DNA of 64,000 nucleotides from Rubripirellula reticaptiva (GTDB taxonomy: Bacteria; Planctomycetota; Planctomycetia; Pirellulales; Pirellulaceae): assembly GCF_007860175.1 (NCBI RefSeq), contig NZ_SJPX01000002.1, forward strand, positions 930,001 to 994,000, read 5' to 3'. Shown piece by piece: positions 63,490 to 64,000 of the stretch. The translations under genes were made by a program, and so were the position numbers. The notes beneath the pieces were generated by a model. It made no database searches. It saw only the letters and a list, made by a program, of their open reading frames with translations, and was not told the DNA's origin. Within the stretch, counting starts at the first letter, position 1. Each line of letters starts with the position of its first letter.

Positions 63490-64000
63490 TTACATCGCCG
63501 CCGATTCGGGCGTTTGTAGCGTTCGGATGAAATTGATTAGATTCCAAACGTCTTCTTGTTCAAATTCGCCGTCGACGAACGTGACGGCCGGCATGGGAGT
63601 CCCGTCGATGCCTTGGGTGATTCGGCGAAACAGCTCCTCGGACGACGCTCCGCCACGGAAAGTGCCTTCAGCAAAGTTCCGAGGCAACGCATTACGAGGC
63701 TCGAAGGCTCCACGAGCCATCATCGGAATCAAAGCTGCGCGATCCTCGGGTTTAAGCCCGACTCGCGTCGTCCAGTCTTTGGTCCAATCGTCGTAGTCGG
63801 TCGTTTGGCCATTTCCGAGACCATTGTCACCGTGGCATTTGTTACACGCGGCCAATTTACCGACGAACAACTGTTGGCCGCGTTCGACCGATGCCTTGAA
63901 CGCCGCGGCTTGATCACCGTGCGAAAAGTTAACAACGTCCTGATAGTTTTCGGCCAGCGGCAAACCCGGCGGTGGCTCAGGAACTTCCAACACCTCATCA
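63490..64000 (-). CDS. Cytochrome c protein, cut by the window edge
   Basis: The frame runs off the right edge; the first visible residues follow ...DEV. A GTG at 63993 is an accidental in-window start. The visible 167 residues include CNKCHGDNGLGNG, a class I haem c site, and later MPAVTFVDGEF with a probable axial Met (TPMP). The C-terminal VWNLINFIRTL is typical of cytochrome c domains. The exported N-terminus, and possibly other domains, lie outside the window. It may be part of a larger cytochrome or a c-type electron carrier. Confidence 0.85.
   Translation of the reverse strand, partial: DEVLEVPEPPPGLPLAENYQDVVNFSHGDQAAAFKASVERGQQLFVGKLAACNKCHGDNGLGNGQTTDYDDWTKDWTTRVGLKPEDRAALIPMMARGAFEPRNALPRNFAEGTFRGGASSEELFRRITQGIDGTPMPAVTFVDGEFEQEDVWNLINFIRTLQTPESAAM

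Overview
The window looks like a chromosomal segment of a planctomycete, most likely from the Rhodopirellula/Pirellulaceae group. Several things point there: a DUF1549/DUF1553 cytochrome-WD40 protein paired with a Tat-exported DUF1501 protein; a giant LEPR-motif surface protein; membrane Ser/Thr kinases flanking an ECF sigma factor; a repeat-rich protein of the planctomycete 'YTV' cell-wall style; a Lys/Ala-rich histone-like protein; and a formylmethanofuran-dehydrogenase-like protein. Gene density is high. I see no rRNA, tRNA, CRISPR array, insertion sequence or prophage. The taxonomic call is an inference from gene content.

Layout. 1-6.9 kb: a minus-strand operon of a multi-haem PSCyt/WD40/DUF1549-DUF1553 protein followed by DUF1501. 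7-8.3 kb: a prepilin peptidase. 8.4-13.3 kb: a surface-glycan group (epimerase, glycosyltransferase, methyltransferase, flippase). 13.3-17.9 kb, minus strand: the repeat-rich exported protein, a SecA-like ATPase without the C-terminal SecA domains, and a signal-peptide protein with a planctomycete C-terminal motif. 18.1-31.7 kb, plus strand: LEPR surface protein, kinase-WD40 protein, ECF sigma factor, zinc-finger kinase, metallophosphoesterase. 31.7-41.4 kb: a small unknown gene, a Gly-rich exported protein, an acyl-activating enzyme paired with an aldehyde dehydrogenase, an alpha/alpha-barrel membrane protein and a TolC-like lipoprotein.

41.5-64 kb is mostly housekeeping: TrmB, a HemD-HemE fusion overlapping the FhcB-like gene (which carries six perfect 15-bp repeats), a dicarboxylate symporter, transketolase, SurE, GuaA, EttA, the histone-like protein, a 1349-residue protein of unknown function, a TIM-barrel isomerase, two small exported unknowns, RecA, GlnS and a cytochrome c cut by the window edge.

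The most system-like block is 15.2-31.0 kb. A reduced SecA ATPase diverges from a giant surface protein whose gene heads a tight run: 10 bp to kinase 1, 6 bp to the sigma factor, and a 1-nt overlap into kinase 2. Kinase 2 carries an anti-sigma-type HxxxCxxC zinc motif fused to a Ser/Thr kinase. This suggests phospho-controlled ECF transcription linked to an exported product. That link is inference; the gene order and motifs are directly visible.
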